Part shown: one piece after another, positions 17,592-25,476 of the stretch
Layout of the letters: each line of letters opens with the position of its first letter
Numbering within the stretch: the stretch's first letter is position 1
Assembly (NCBI GenBank): GCA_036501185.1
Contig: DASYAU010000114.1
Location: forward strand, 1-64,000
Direction: 5' to 3'
Length of the DNA stretch: 64,000 nt
Source of the DNA: Korobacter sp036501185
GTDB lineage: Bacteria > Acidobacteriota > Terriglobia > Terriglobales > Acidobacteriaceae
Program-made: the position numbers and the translations under genes
The notes under the pieces: model-generated
What the model was told of the DNA's origin: nothing
The model's database searches: none
What the model saw: the letters and a program-made list of their open reading frames with translations, nothing else

Positions 17592-18043
17592 TACCCTGCG
17601 GCGACACCTGCAACCTGCGTAACGTGATGTTCCAGGTGCGCGAGATAGTCGCGGATCAGGTCATCAAGGCGCATCGGTGGGTCCTGGCCGACGGTGCAAG
17701 GCGCACCCAACCGGTCCTGCGGAATGTTCGTAAGGGCCTCGGCAAGCCAGGTGTTGCGTGCGCGCCACTGGTCCAGGATCGCAGACCACGGCATTTCGCC
17801 CCAACCATGCAGCGCCACCCAGCCACTCTGATCGTACGATTCGCCTGTGTAAGCTCCGGTCGTAGCTGCGAACATCACGCGTACGTGGTTGACGCACGCG
17901 GAATCCACGAGGTGGCCGAGAATCTGTTTGCGCGTCCATCCACCGAGACGGTACGGCATACGCGCTTCCGGCTCGCCGATCGCAGACAGCCTCTGCTCGG
18001 CCGCTTCCATGCGCGCCCAGAACTCGCGGGCCAGATCGTTCAT
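17588..18043 (-). CDS. DinB-like (DinB_2) protein
   Basis: A 151-residue four-helix protein. The N-terminal AREFWARMEAAEQRLSAI helix, the GGWTRKQILGHLVDSACVNH segment with the first metal His, and the terminal DYLAHLEHHVTQV with further His residues fit the DinB_2 family. It is a second member of this superfamily within 5 kb of the one at 13041, but the two are not close in sequence. The start ATG is at 18043, and longer readings lack homology-like features. Confidence 0.75.
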   Translation of the reverse strand: MNDLAREFWARMEAAEQRLSAIGEPEARMPYRLGGWTRKQILGHLVDSACVNHVRVMFAATTGAYTGESYDQSGWVALHGWGEMPWSAILDQWRARNTWLAEALTNIPQDRLGAPCTVGQDPPMRLDDLIRDYLAHLEHHVTQVAGVAAGY

Positions 18044-18184
18044 GGCTACCAGTATAAGACGACGAGCAACTCTCGATGGCAGCTTGCATCGAACCTTCCC
18101 ATGGAGGCCCGTATTCCCAGGTTGATTCACTTTCCCGACCACGAGTCCATTCATCGCTCAAGGGTAAAGCTGGCTTTCGACTCT

Positions 18185-18529
18185 ATGTCCGCCGCAATTC
18201 ACCGTGCTGTGATCCGGAACAACGCAACCAACCGGCTCTTGCTCGAAATATACAACCAGTCAACCCGCATTGAAGTCTTCCAGCGCGGTCTAATCTTCCC
18301 ATCCTTGACATTGCTCTTCGACACCGAGAGCTGCGAGTTGCTCTGTCACCGTCCATCACGGTGCGCGGACGCCTCCGCCGACCGCGGTGCGATTATCCCC
18401 GGCTACAACGGCGAACTCCTTTGGGTGAATGCCGCGGGCATTACACATCGCGCGAGCCCGGAGACACTGGTGGCAGATCTTCTAGCGCCCGCTCTAGCAA
18501 AGCCTATATTGCGCGAACGCGCAGCATAA
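18185..18529 (+). CDS. Hypothetical protein
   Basis: A 114-residue reading (alternative in-frame ATG at 18101) with no recognised family. It contains a short beta-rich region (RLLLEIYNQSTRIEVFQRGLIF) and a Ser/Thr/Ala-rich C-terminus. A hairpin terminator directly after its stop supports a real transcription unit ending here. The terminator could equally belong to the convergent BON gene. Confidence 0.4.
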   Translation: MSAAIHRAVIRNNATNRLLLEIYNQSTRIEVFQRGLIFPSLTLLFDTESCELLCHRPSRCADASADRGAIIPGYNGELLWVNAAGITHRASPETLVADLLAPALAKPILRERAA

Positions 18530-18530
18530 A

Positions 18531-18558
18531 AGCCCGGATCGCTCCGGGCTGCGTTTCT
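18531..18558. terminator. Bidirectional hairpin terminator
   Basis: agcccgga (18531-18538) pairs with tccgggct (18543-18550) around a tcgc loop. The plus-strand tail is gcgtttct. On the minus strand the hairpin is followed by ttta. It separates convergent genes. Confidence 0.65.
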
Positions 18559-18567
18559 TCAAAAACC

Positions 18568-18952
18568 TCAATGGGCAGTACTTAGTGCGGCATTCCGCTC
18601 GTCGGTTGGCTCGCCAATTTTCACTTGGTCACGCACGGCTCGTACGCTCTCGGTGTGCTCGGCAATCGTCTCCGCACGTTCTCTGGCTGCCTTGGTATAT
18701 ACGGATCCCCCTGAGCGTCACCCGGTGATGCTTTACCTGCACTTGCACATCGCTGAGCTCTGGATCGTTGGAAAGGCTCTGCTGGACGGCTCGCGCAACC
18801 ACCTCGTCGCTCGAATGCTTATCAAGAGTGGTGCCATCGCCCGCATTGTAGTTCCGCGACGAGTTGTCGATCTTGCCCATCGGTACGGGTTGTTGTGCCG
18901 ATAGCAAGCCGGAAAACAAGAATAGGGCCGCACACATCACCTGGATTCGCAT
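18568..18952 (-). pseudogene. BON-domain secreted protein, interrupted by a +1 frameshift
   Basis: The minus strand starts a secreted protein at 18952 (MRIQVMCAALFLFSGLLSAQ). It enters a BON domain (SSDEVVARAVQQSLSNDPEL, VQVQVKHHRVTLRG) and then shifts frame at a run of five C on the plus strand (18707-18711). Removing one base restores the rest of a canonical BON domain (SVYTKAARERAETIAEH, VRAVRDQVKI), and the frame ends at 18568. BON domains bind phospholipid surfaces in periplasmic proteins such as OsmY. The extra base may be a sequencing error, a real mutation or a slippage site. The unshifted frame ends early at 18629. Confidence 0.75.
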
Positions 18953-19075
18953 GGCCGAAAACCTCGAAAGTAGAAACGCCGCCGAAACGGAAAAGTTTCG
19001 CGCTTACCGTAGGATGCTGGCCGGAATCGAAAGTTTGTAGCGCGAAAACCCGTCTTGGCATGACAGAATTCCGGA

Positions 19076-19345
19076 ATGCCTGCCCGTGTAAAAGAGCCGC
19101 CTGTCGTATTGGACCGCGAAAACAAGCTAGACAAAGACGCAGGTACCGAAGGTCCCCGCATTCGATGTCCGCTCTGCGGATGGCAGCCAGGCAAACACGA
19201 CCGCTGGAGCTGCACCTGTGGATTTTCCTGGAATACCTTCGATACTGGAGGCGTCTGCCCCGAGTGCCTCAAGCAGTGGGCGACGACACAGTGCCTCTCC
19301 TGCCACCGGTGGTCGGCACATTCCGACTGGTATACCCACGCCTAA
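19076..19345 (+). CDS. Double zinc-ribbon small protein
   Basis: An 89-residue protein with eight cysteines in four pairs: C31/C34, C46/C48, C61/C64 and C73/C76. The spacing suggests two structural zinc sites. Tryptophans sit between the pairs (CGWQPGKHDRW, CGFSWNTF, CLKQWATTQCLSCHRW). No DNA- or RNA-binding domain is attached. Proteins of this size and pattern are often regulators or assembly factors. I do not recognise the family. It converges with the MBL hydrolase gene 10 bases away. Confidence 0.65.
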   Translation: MPARVKEPPVVLDRENKLDKDAGTEGPRIRCPLCGWQPGKHDRWSCTCGFSWNTFDTGGVCPECLKQWATTQCLSCHRWSAHSDWYTHA

Positions 19346-19354
19346 CTACGAACG

Positions 19355-20290
19355 TTACTTGTTCCTCACCAGGAATGTAAGTTTCTCGCCTTTGTATTGC
19401 GTGATGCCGCCGCCGGCGTCCGTGCCCGCAATCTTCCCCGCCCGCACCGCATCAAATTCCCTCGCCAGCTCCGACAGCACATTCGGCGGCGACACCGGCG
19501 TATTATGCGCACCAAAAACCTTCTTCACCTTCGGCGCCAGCTTCGCCAACCGATCTGCCGATTGCTGATACTCCGCTGAATCCGCTCCCTTCCCAAAGAC
19601 ATAAATCGCGCCCGGATAGTACAAGTCGCCGGTGAATAGCAAACCATTCGCCTCGTCGAACAAACACAACGAGTCCGGCGCATGTCCCGGGGTAGCCATC
19701 ACCTCGATCGTCCGCCCGCCGAGATCGATTCGGTCTCCGTCATGTAGCCACTTCGTCGTCTTCCATCGCCGGGTTGCATAAGCTCTCGCATCGAAATTCT
19801 TCGGCAGCGTCCCGCAAATCTTGTCCGGCGCAATCTCTGCGCGAATCTCCGTCCCTCCTCGCGCATCCTCTCGCGAGTATGCAGTGTCGAGGTTGTACAC
19901 CGTGGAAAACTGCCAGTTGTTCCCCGTGTGATCGGGATGCGTATGTGAATTCACGACGATAATCGGTAGCGGCGTCAGCTTCGACACCAGGCTTTTCAGA
20001 TCGCCGATACCCATCCCGGTGTCCACCAGGATCGCGCTCTTCTTGCCTTGGATGAGATACACCAGCGTCTCTTCCCACTGGTGCGGCTCGTAAATGGCGA
20101 TCACTCCCGGCGCAACCCGGTACGCCTCGAACCACGGATCATCGATCGGGATCCTCTCCAACGACTTGTAATCCGGCCGCGGCAAGTCGCGGCACCAATC
20201 GGGCTCAACCAACGACGGCTGCGACGATTGTCCGAGGCAGACGGCCGCGAAGAAGGTCGCGAAAATAGCGCAAAGCCACACAAAACGCAT
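19355..20290 (-). CDS. Secreted metallo-beta-lactamase-fold hydrolase
   Basis: A 311-residue protein with signal peptide (MRFVWLCAIFATFFAAVCLG). The MBL-fold zinc motif is VVNSHTHPDHTGNN (HxHxDH). Later ligands lie in TPGHAPDSLCLF and the region FTGDLYYPGAIYV. The fold covers beta-lactamases, lactonases and glyoxalase II-like enzymes. The sequence resembles general periplasmic MBL hydrolases more than resistance enzymes. Its substrate is unknown. It stands alone beside tRNA-Ala. Confidence 0.82.
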   Translation of the reverse strand: MRFVWLCAIFATFFAAVCLGQSSQPSLVEPDWCRDLPRPDYKSLERIPIDDPWFEAYRVAPGVIAIYEPHQWEETLVYLIQGKKSAILVDTGMGIGDLKSLVSKLTPLPIIVVNSHTHPDHTGNNWQFSTVYNLDTAYSREDARGGTEIRAEIAPDKICGTLPKNFDARAYATRRWKTTKWLHDGDRIDLGGRTIEVMATPGHAPDSLCLFDEANGLLFTGDLYYPGAIYVFGKGADSAEYQQSADRLAKLAPKVKKVFGAHNTPVSPPNVLSELAREFDAVRAGKIAGTDAGGGITQYKGEKLTFLVRNK

Positions 20291-20325
20291 GCCGCGGATT
20301 CTAGCAAACGCGAGATTTTAGTATT

Positions 20326-20401
20326 TGGTGGAGCTAGTGAGAGTCGAACTCACGACCTCTGCAGTGCGATTGCAGCGCTCTCCCAACTGAGCTATAGCCC
20401 C
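20326..20401 (-). tRNA. tRNA-Ala (anticodon CGC)
   Basis: On the minus strand 20401-20326 folds as a complete tRNA. The acceptor GGGGCTA pairs with TAGCTCC. The D arm is GCTC..GAGC. The anticodon stem CTGCA/TGCAG encloses loop ATCGCAC, giving anticodon CGC. The T arm includes GTTCGA, and CCA is encoded. It reads GCG alanine codons. Confidence 0.95.
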
Positions 20402-20440
20402 ACTCTGAGGCGCGATTTGCTTGCGCAAACCGGTGTTTCG

Positions 20441-20470
20441 ATTGTAGCAAGCATGTGATTTTTCTGCCAA
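20441..20470 (-). promoter_or_regulatory. Sigma-70 type promoter for tRNA-Ala
   Basis: Read on the minus strand, TTGGCA (20470-20465) and TACAAT (20446-20441) are separated by 18 bases. Both are within one or two bases of consensus. The -10 element lies about 40 bases before the tRNA 5' end, leaving a short leader. Confidence 0.7.
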
Positions 20471-20558
20471 CTTTCGCACACGTTGCGTCCTTTCCTGCGC
20501 CATTGCATCCATAATGCAGGAGCTCGCATTGTGAGCCGCGTCACTCCGGGAACCCAAC

Positions 20559-21236
20559 ATGGCAGCTTATAATTTGATCGTGACTAAGTCACACATTACA
20601 AAAAAGGCCGAGGCCGATTTCCCCACCCGTTGGGGACACTTCCGCATCTTCGGCTTTGAGGGTAGTTTCGAAGAGCAGCCCGACTCCGAGTCCGAGCGAA
20701 GCCAACTTGCCCGCGAAGGTGCCATCGAACGCCGTAAAGAAAGCGCGGTCGCCCTCGTCATGGGCGACATCCATTCGCAGCCGCCGCTTGTTCGCATCCA
20801 TTCGCAATGTCTTACCGGCGACGTCTTCGGCTCGCGGCGCTGCGATTGCCGCCAGCAGCTCGAACTCGCGCTGCAAATGATCTCCCAAGCCGGCAGCGGC
20901 GTGTTGATCTACGAAGAGCAGGAAGGCCGCGGCATCGGCCTTATGGCCAAGCTGCAGGCGTACGAGCTCCAGGACAACGGTCTCGACACCGTCGAAGCCA
21001 ACGAGAAACTCGGACTAAAAGCCGATTATCGCCAGTACTCGCTTCCCGTCGAAATCCTGAAGGCGCTCGGCATCCAGAGCATCCGCCTGCTATCGAACAA
21101 TCCGGAGAAAGTGAAGGCCGTGGAGGATGCCGGCATCCGCGTTGCAGAGCGCGTCTCCGCCGAGGTCGAAGCCTACCCAACCTCCGAGGCCTACCTCAAG
21201 ACGAAACGCGACAAGATGGGCCACATCTTCGGCTAA
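20559..21236 (+). CDS. ribA: GTP cyclohydrolase II
   Basis: A 225-residue enzyme that opens the imidazole ring of GTP to start riboflavin synthesis. The metal-binding cysteines are in FGSRRCDCRQQLELAL, preceded by RIHSQCLTGD. The arginine region GVLIYEEQEGRGIGLMAKL and the C-terminal IRLLSNNPEKV are all present. It is a stand-alone RibA with no fused RibB domain, although the start of the protein is longer than usual. The other rib genes are not in the window. Confidence 0.95.
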   Translation: MAAYNLIVTKSHITKKAEADFPTRWGHFRIFGFEGSFEEQPDSESERSQLAREGAIERRKESAVALVMGDIHSQPPLVRIHSQCLTGDVFGSRRCDCRQQLELALQMISQAGSGVLIYEEQEGRGIGLMAKLQAYELQDNGLDTVEANEKLGLKADYRQYSLPVEILKALGIQSIRLLSNNPEKVKAVEDAGIRVAERVSAEVEAYPTSEAYLKTKRDKMGHIFG

Positions 21237-21297
21237 ACCAACTTTCTCCACACAAAGCCGGCCAAAATCACGCAGCACGAAGAAAAACCGTCGTGCG

Positions 21298-21320
21298 CTC
21301 CGTGTCCTCTGTGGTTAAAG
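21298..21320 (+). repeat. Intergenic repeat copy, 'ctctgtggttaa' type
   Basis: ctccgtgtcctctgtggtta (with aag following) lies between ribA and the DUF2520 gene. A second copy with one mismatch over 23 bases is at 28994-29016. Both are followed by a T-rich stretch and ttaaac or taaac. Confidence 0.6.
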
Positions 21321-21329
21321 ATTTAGTTT

Positions 21330-22175
21330 TTAAACCCCGTTGACCGCAGCCCGAATCTCTTCCGGCTTCTCTATTGGCAGGTATTGCAGCGCAGCTTTTA
21401 CCAGGGCGGCATAGGCTTCGCGTTGCACAGGATCCAACGCCTGCATGTGTTTCTTCACCACGTCCACATCGCCGCGGATGAACGGCCCGGTGAACGACGC
21501 CTCGGCCCCGAGCTTGAAGTAGTTCTCTACCGTCTGACCAACAATCCGCTGCATCGCTGCGCGCAGCATCGTCGGTGGAACCCCAGCTTGCGTTCCGATC
21601 TTCTCGGCGGTAGCGAGCGTCGTCAGCAGCAGTGGCGCAACAAAACTCCCGAACGCGTGATAAAGGACCTTGTTCTCTTTCGCAATCACGAACTCAGTCC
21701 CTTGCAGCGCGGTCACTAATCGCTTCGCAGCTTCCACCGCCTTGTGATCACCCTCGATCGCGAACACCACGCCCGCAAGCTGCGTCTTCGCGTCCGGTGC
21801 AAACGTCATCATCGGATGTACGGAAGCTACGGCGGCGCCTTTATCGTGTAGCGGCTTCAGTTCATCGCTACTCAGCGCGCCACTGGAATGCAGCACGATT
21901 TTCCCGCGCCATTCCCGCTTCGCCGCCAACGCCTTCGCCAGCGGCATAATTGCACCATCCGGAACGCACAGCCAGGTCACGCTCTGGTCGAAATCGGCGT
22001 TGTCGAACTCTTTGGCGCTGGCGTCAATCTTCTCGGCAAGTGCAATTGCCTTCGCGATGCTAGAGTGCCGCGCCACGATCGTATCCACACAGTCGTACGT
22101 ACGCTGGAGCTGAGTAGCCAGCGCTGTGCCCAGTCTTCCGGGCCCTACGATGCAGAGATCGAGCGCGTGTTCCAT
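21330..22175 (-). CDS. Rossmann-fold DUF2520-domain oxidoreductase-like protein
   Basis: A 281-residue protein. The N-terminal LCIVGPGRLGTALATQL is a nucleotide-binding Rossmann motif, as in ketopantoate reductase and F420-dependent NADP oxidoreductases. A catalytic-like HSSGAL and VASVHPMMTFAPD region follows. The C-terminal helical half matches DUF2520 (FGSFVAPLLLTTLATAEKIG). The reaction is unknown; a dehydrogenase of a small acid is plausible. The start at 22175 places the Rossmann motif at the usual distance. A longer reading to 22205 is possible. Confidence 0.8.
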   Translation of the reverse strand: MEHALDLCIVGPGRLGTALATQLQRTYDCVDTIVARHSSIAKAIALAEKIDASAKEFDNADFDQSVTWLCVPDGAIMPLAKALAAKREWRGKIVLHSSGALSSDELKPLHDKGAAVASVHPMMTFAPDAKTQLAGVVFAIEGDHKAVEAAKRLVTALQGTEFVIAKENKVLYHAFGSFVAPLLLTTLATAEKIGTQAGVPPTMLRAAMQRIVGQTVENYFKLGAEASFTGPFIRGDVDVVKKHMQALDPVQREAYAALVKAALQYLPIEKPEEIRAAVNGV

Positions 22176-22291
22176 TGAGCCGGAGAATATCAGACCCGCC
22201 CGCATTTTTACAGTGAGGGCAAGCCCTTTCCACCGTATCCGCTAACCACTCTTCCCTTCTTGAGTCAACTACCGGAGAATAGTAATTCCTC

Positions 22292-24529
22292 ATGGCGACC
22301 ACAGCCGTGCCCGAAAAAATGGATCTCTTCACCGCGCCCCGCATCGTACCGGAGCCGATCGAGCGATTTTTTCAGGTATCGCTCTTCCTGCTGCTCATCA
22401 CCGGCTTTGTGACGTTGGCAGGCACCGGCAAGCTCGATATCTTCTCGGTCCTGTTCGTTCTCGGCGCGCTCGCCATTCGCGCCGTGCAGTGGGTAAAGCG
22501 CAAGGAACTCGTCATCCCCGAGCGCTGGACCACGGTCTTCACCCTGGTCTATGTCCTCGTCTACTCGGTCGATTATTTCTTCATCTCCCGGGATTTCGTC
22601 GCCTCCACCGTGCACCTGGTGCTCTTCGGCATGGTGGTAAAAGTCTTTTCCATTCACCGCGATCGCGACCTCCTGTATCTTGGCGTGCTCTCGTTCCTCA
22701 TGGTGCTGGCTGCCTCGGTACTCACCGTGAATACCGTCTTCCTCGGTGGCTTCGCGATTTTCCTGCTGGTTGCGATCGCAACCTTCATCAGCTTCGAAAT
22801 GCGTCGTACCGCGAGCGAATCCGACAAAGTGCAGCCTCTCGCGGTCATTGCCGCAAAGTCGCGTCCGCGCACCTCCACGGTGAATATGGCGCTTTCTCGG
22901 ACCGCCGTGGTCCTGGCACTCTTCATCCTGATCGGCGCCACGGCCCTTTTTTACGTTTTACCGCGCAAGACAGGCGGCTATCTCGGTTCGTTCGCGCGCG
23001 GCAGTGATCCTGTCAGCGGCTTCCGCGACACCGTGCAACTTGGCCAGATCGGACGCATCCAGCAGTCGGCGCAAATCGTCATGCATGTTCAACTCAGCGG
23101 CGAACACACCAGCTTCGACGGCAAACTCCGCGGCGCTGTGCTCTCGCACTTCGATGGCGAAACCTGGTCCGACAGCCCGCGCTATATGCAGGTCATCAGT
23201 TCCCGCATCGGGCATTTCGACATCTCCAACGAGACCTTCGCTGCTGACCCGTACCTCGAGCGCGTTGCACTCGCACACAAAACTCACGCCATGCCCTACC
23301 GGGTCATCATGGAGCCCACCATGAGCCCCGTGCTTTTCCTAGCCAAAGGCACACTCGAACTCGAAGGCAATTTCCGGCAGATCGCCTTCGACAGCGCGCA
23401 GTCGTACATCAATCTCGACGGCAATCGACCCACCAACACCTACTGGGCGGTAGCCAACATCACGCCCTCGGATCCGGACGAGTTGCGCGCCAGCGGCACC
23501 GATTATCCCGGAGTCATCTACAACCGCTACCTTCAGCTTCCTCGCAAGTTGGATCCTCGCGTGCATGCCCTGGCCGAGGCCGTTACCACCGGCATCCACA
23601 ATAACTACGATCGCGCGCGCGCAGTCGAAGCCTACCTTCAGAAGAACTTCGGCTACACCCTCGAACTGCCTGCGGAGACCCCGCCCGATCCCATCGCCGA
23701 CTTTCTCTTCAACCGCAAACAGGGCCACTGCGAATACTTCGCCAGTTCCATGGCCATCATGCTTCGCACTATTGGTATTCCCACGCGCGTCGTCACGGGC
23801 TTTCGCGGAGGCGAATACAACGACCTTACCGGCAGCTATATCATCCGAGGCAGTGACGCCCATGCTTGGGTCGAGGCGTATTTCCCTCACCAGGGATGGA
23901 TCGCCTTCGATCCCACCGCTTCCGCGCCATCCGTTCCTCCCTCCCTCGCCGGGCGGCTTCGGCTCTATGCCGACGCGTTCAACGAGTTCTGGCATGAGTG
24001 GGTCGTGAATTACGACTTCCAGCATCAGCGCGCGCTTACCGCCGCGCTCACGGATCAAACCGCGCAAAGAACGACCAGCGTGCGTGATTGGATGGCCGCC
24101 AAATACGAAGGAATGTTGAACCGTGCCCGGTCCGCGCGACGCGCCTTCGAGGCCTCCCCGCAACGCCAATCGACCATGGCGGTTGCCGTGATCTTGTTCC
24201 TACTGATCTTGGGATTTGCTCCGCGGTTCTATCGCTTCATCCGCGCACAGTCGTTGGCCTCACGTCCGGAAAATGCTCCGGAGATCGCTGCGGCCTTGTG
24301 GTACCAGCGCACTACGCGTCACCTGGCCCGCTTTGGTTGGATCAAGTCGCCTTCGCAAACTCCCAACGAATTCGTCCGCACTATTCATCACGAGACCATC
24401 CGCCGCATCGTCGAAGAATTCACCGAGCACTACGAGCACGCTCGCTTCGGCCACTCGGCGGAAAGTGCAGTGCGGCTGCCGTCGCTCTTTGACCGCCTGA
24501 AAACGACTTCCCGCCCTTCATCCCGTTAA
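22292..24529 (+). CDS. TgpA-like transmembrane transglutaminase (DUF3488 and transglutaminase core)
   Basis: A 745-residue membrane protein. About six N-terminal helices (residues 25-220) form the DUF3488 part. A periplasmic segment contains the transglutaminase-like core: catalytic Cys in NRKQGHCEYFASSMAIMLR, His in SDAHAWVEAYF and Asp in WIAFDPTASAP. A further membrane helix lies near residues 628-650, and a cytoplasmic DUF4129-like tail ends the protein. Homologues such as P. aeruginosa TgpA are cell-envelope proteins with protease or transglutaminase activity. They often sit beside a MoxR ATPase and a DUF58 gene, which are absent here. Confidence 0.88.
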   Translation: MATTAVPEKMDLFTAPRIVPEPIERFFQVSLFLLLITGFVTLAGTGKLDIFSVLFVLGALAIRAVQWVKRKELVIPERWTTVFTLVYVLVYSVDYFFISRDFVASTVHLVLFGMVVKVFSIHRDRDLLYLGVLSFLMVLAASVLTVNTVFLGGFAIFLLVAIATFISFEMRRTASESDKVQPLAVIAAKSRPRTSTVNMALSRTAVVLALFILIGATALFYVLPRKTGGYLGSFARGSDPVSGFRDTVQLGQIGRIQQSAQIVMHVQLSGEHTSFDGKLRGAVLSHFDGETWSDSPRYMQVISSRIGHFDISNETFAADPYLERVALAHKTHAMPYRVIMEPTMSPVLFLAKGTLELEGNFRQIAFDSAQSYINLDGNRPTNTYWAVANITPSDPDELRASGTDYPGVIYNRYLQLPRKLDPRVHALAEAVTTGIHNNYDRARAVEAYLQKNFGYTLELPAETPPDPIADFLFNRKQGHCEYFASSMAIMLRTIGIPTRVVTGFRGGEYNDLTGSYIIRGSDAHAWVEAYFPHQGWIAFDPTASAPSVPPSLAGRLRLYADAFNEFWHEWVVNYDFQHQRALTAALTDQTAQRTTSVRDWMAAKYEGMLNRARSARRAFEASPQRQSTMAVAVILFLLILGFAPRFYRFIRAQSLASRPENAPEIAAALWYQRTTRHLARFGWIKSPSQTPNEFVRTIHHETIRRIVEEFTEHYEHARFGHSAESAVRLPSLFDRLKTTSRPSSR

Positions 24530-25005
24530 GTCCCGAACCGCTGCTGAGCGGTTTCATGCTTCTCGAGGAGCGCTTGCAGCCACCTGAGCATTCCCGGCCA
24601 GCCACGGTACGCTTGTGCGATTTCCGGATAGCGGCTCAGTCCGCTATGCCGCACCACGACATGCGTCCCGCTGTTGGTTTCCGTCAACTCCCATCGCACC
24701 ACGGTCTGCGCTGTGCCGGTCCAACTTGCGATCCATGTCGTGCTCAGCTTATGGGGCGGATCAATGTCAATGTACTCGCCCGAAACTTCGAAAGGACCGC
24801 CCGAACCAGTGATCCCGCTACACCGCCATTTGCCACCAACGCGCAGCTCCGACTCGAACTTCTGACACAGGTATGCCTGGTTTCCTCCTTTGCCTCCCCA
24901 CCACTGCGGCACTTGTTCGGCAGAAACCAGCGCCTGGAAAACTCGGGCTGGCGTCGCGGCTATGTCAATCTCGTTTACGATTTCATCCAAGGTCACATCG
25001 GTCAT
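24526..25005 (-). CDS. SRPBCC (AHSA1-like) domain protein
   Basis: A 159-residue START/AHSA1-type ligand-binding protein. The signature IDIAATPARVFQALVSAEQVPQWWGGKG opens the fold and GPFEVSGEYIDIDPPHKLSTTW continues it. Such proteins bind hydrophobic ligands in a deep cavity and are often paired with ArsR-type regulators. The start overlaps the ArsR gene by 4 bases (ATGA), indicating an operon. The end overlaps the convergent transglutaminase gene by 4 bases. Confidence 0.87.
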   Translation of the reverse strand: MTDVTLDEIVNEIDIAATPARVFQALVSAEQVPQWWGGKGGNQAYLCQKFESELRVGGKWRCSGITGSGGPFEVSGEYIDIDPPHKLSTTWIASWTGTAQTVVRWELTETNSGTHVVVRHSGLSRYPEIAQAYRGWPGMLRWLQALLEKHETAQQRFGT

Positions 25006-25385
25006 CGTGCAAAATGCTCCTTTCCCTTGCGTTTCGGTCGCCGCGCGCTCGCCTCCACCTCCTGCTCCACGTAAGCCTTCAGTCCACTGAGATTCGCGCG
25101 CCAGAACACCCGGTAGGAATTGAGCCAGCTGTCCACGATCTTCAATGGCTCGGCGTTCAATTCATAAAACTGGTGACGACCCTCGCGTTTCACCTCGACC
25201 AGGTGCGCTCGGCGCAGCAGTCGTAGGTGCTTCGAGATCGCGGGCCTGGACACCGGGTACGACGCGGCAATTCGCCCTGCCGATTGTTTCCCCTTGCACA
25301 GCATTTCGAGCAGCGACCGGCGGGTAGGATCGGCAAGGGCATCGAAAACGAGCTCAGGCTTATATGTAACCGTTCGTTCACGCAT
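25002..25385 (-). CDS. ArsR-family transcriptional regulator
   Basis: A 127-residue winged helix protein. FDALADPTRRSLLEML and SRPAISKHLRLLRRAHLVEVKREGRHQFYELN form the HTH and wing of the ArsR class, in the branch that partners with AHSA1 proteins. No metal-binding Cys motif is visible, so the signal is unlikely to be a metal. It is probably autoregulatory: a perfect palindrome sits immediately upstream of its start. It is the first gene of the two-gene operon. Confidence 0.88.
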   Translation of the reverse strand: MRERTVTYKPELVFDALADPTRRSLLEMLCKGKQSAGRIAASYPVSRPAISKHLRLLRRAHLVEVKREGRHQFYELNAEPLKIVDSWLNSYRVFWRANLSGLKAYVEQEVEASARRPKRKGKEHFAR

Positions 25386-25389
25386 TATG

Positions 25390-25404
25390 TGTAACCATAT
25401 GGTT
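25390..25404 (-). promoter_or_regulatory. Candidate ArsR operator (palindrome and TGTAACC half-sites)
   Basis: aaccatatggtt (25393-25404) is a perfect 12-base palindrome 8 bases before the ArsR start codon. The half-site tgtaacc at 25390-25396 recurs in the same orientation at 25365-25371 inside the start of the gene. Location and symmetry suit an autoregulatory site. Confidence 0.45.
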
Positions 25405-25476
25405 TCGGGTTTGCGATGTCAAGTAGCTGGACCTGGCTCTTCGGGCGGTTTGGCAGTGTTAAAATAGGTAGATTCC

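Noticed and set aside
17624..18184. Long plus-strand reading before the hypothetical gene at 18185
   Set aside because: It is antisense to the DinB-like gene and reads as a shadow with high Arg.
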